The notes under the pieces are model-generated. The model made no database searches. It was not told the origin of the DNA and saw nothing but the letters and a program-made list of their open reading frames with translations. This document shows positions 35,604-35,726 of a DNA stretch of 35,726 nt, one piece after another. Both the position numbers and the translations under genes were made by a program. Location of the stretch: positions 1 to 35,726 of the forward strand of contig JAMXLF010000079.1 in NCBI GenBank assembly GCA_024281055.1. Reading direction: 5' to 3'. The stretch is from Geobacteraceae bacterium. Its GTDB lineage: Bacteria > Desulfobacterota > Desulfuromonadia > Geobacterales > Geobacteraceae. The first letter of the stretch is position 1; every line of letters begins with the position of its first letter.

Positions 35604-35726
35604 GTGTCCCGTTTGGTTAGTTCTTTCTAGTAATATTTGCACTTTGTTTTGCTCTTTGAACTGATTCAATAATTGCTGATGCGCTCTTGGTCCACTTGAA
35701 CGGCTTGGCGCTTGTTGCGTTATGAA
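35604..35726 (-). mobile_element. End of an IS630-like insertion sequence (continues beyond right edge)
   Basis: The element end, probably GTGTCCCGTTTGGTTAGTT read from 35604, abuts a TA dinucleotide (35602-35603), the target duplicated by IS630/Tc1-type elements. It contains the 3' end of a transposase gene. Confidence 0.6.
35617..35726 (-). CDS. IS630-family transposase, C-terminal fragment (partial)
   Basis: The last 35 codons and TAA of an ORF entering from the right edge. The sequence N-A-T-S-A-K-P-F-K-W-T-K-S-A-S-A-I-I followed by a basic tail is typical of the C-terminus of IS630-type DDE transposases (HN...PFKWT). Whether the rest is intact cannot be seen. Confidence 0.65.
   Translation of the reverse strand, partial: HNATSAKPFKWTKSASAIIESVQRAKQSANITRKN

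Overview
The window looks like chromosomal DNA of a Geobacter-like member of the Desulfuromonadia. This rests on the GC-rich, strongly Shine-Dalgarno-led genes, a complete-looking anaerobic (early cobalt insertion) cobalamin cluster with a ThiC-like gene inside it, many dispersed hairpin repeats, and kelch/beta-helix secreted proteins typical of that group. This is inference from gene content; no species is claimed.

Positions 1-14.4 kb hold mixed housekeeping and accessory genes. On the minus strand are an AlaA-like aminotransferase (cut by the left edge) behind an alanine-rich leader peptide and terminator, a secreted SH3-like protein, a WbuC-type cupin and a VOC protein. On the plus strand are a HigBA-type toxin-antitoxin pair, an EVE protein, a TlpA-like lipoprotein, 3-methyladenine glycosylase I, a large secreted kelch protein, a thiolase-like protein whose nucleophile is Ser, a D-2-hydroxyacid dehydrogenase, a YbaK-type deacylase, a Sir2 protein and an RlmL-like RNA methyltransferase. 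A 44-residue, very basic ORF lies on the minus strand between the last two.

Positions 14.4-34.0 kb are one long minus-strand cobalamin cluster. In transcription order it reads: cobalamin riboswitch with terminator, cobU, cobT, cobS, cobC, cobB/cbiA, bzaF (thiC-like), second cobalamin riboswitch, cbiM, cbiN-like, GxxExxY gene, cbiQ, cbiO, cbiX, cbiC, PNPOx-like flavoprotein, cbiD, cbiET, cbiL, cbiF, cbiG, and a cbiH-cobQ fusion. CbiMNQO imports cobalt, CbiX inserts it, the CbiL/H/F/G/D/ET/C set builds cobyrinate, CbiA and CobQ amidate it, BzaF supplies the lower-ligand base, and CobU/T/S/C assemble the nucleotide loop. CbiJ, CbiB, CobD and the adenosyltransferase are not in the window.

The most unusual aspect is that this operon is riddled with small repeats that enter the genes themselves. 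A GTAGGGGC element is translated inside CbiH. Heptanucleotide tandem repeats are translated in CbiD (two sites), in CobQ and in the linker that fuses CbiH to CobQ. Repeats also supply stop codons or terminal codons for CobT, CbiQ, CbiO, CbiN and the start region of CbiF. A GxxExxY (PD-(D/E)xK-like) gene is bracketed by matching terminal inverted repeats, and an ORF-less copy of the same repeat lies 2.7 kb away; this is a candidate small mobile element.

Positions 34.0-35.7 kb hold engB, a SAM-dependent methyltransferase, and the tail of an IS630-like transposase running off the right edge.
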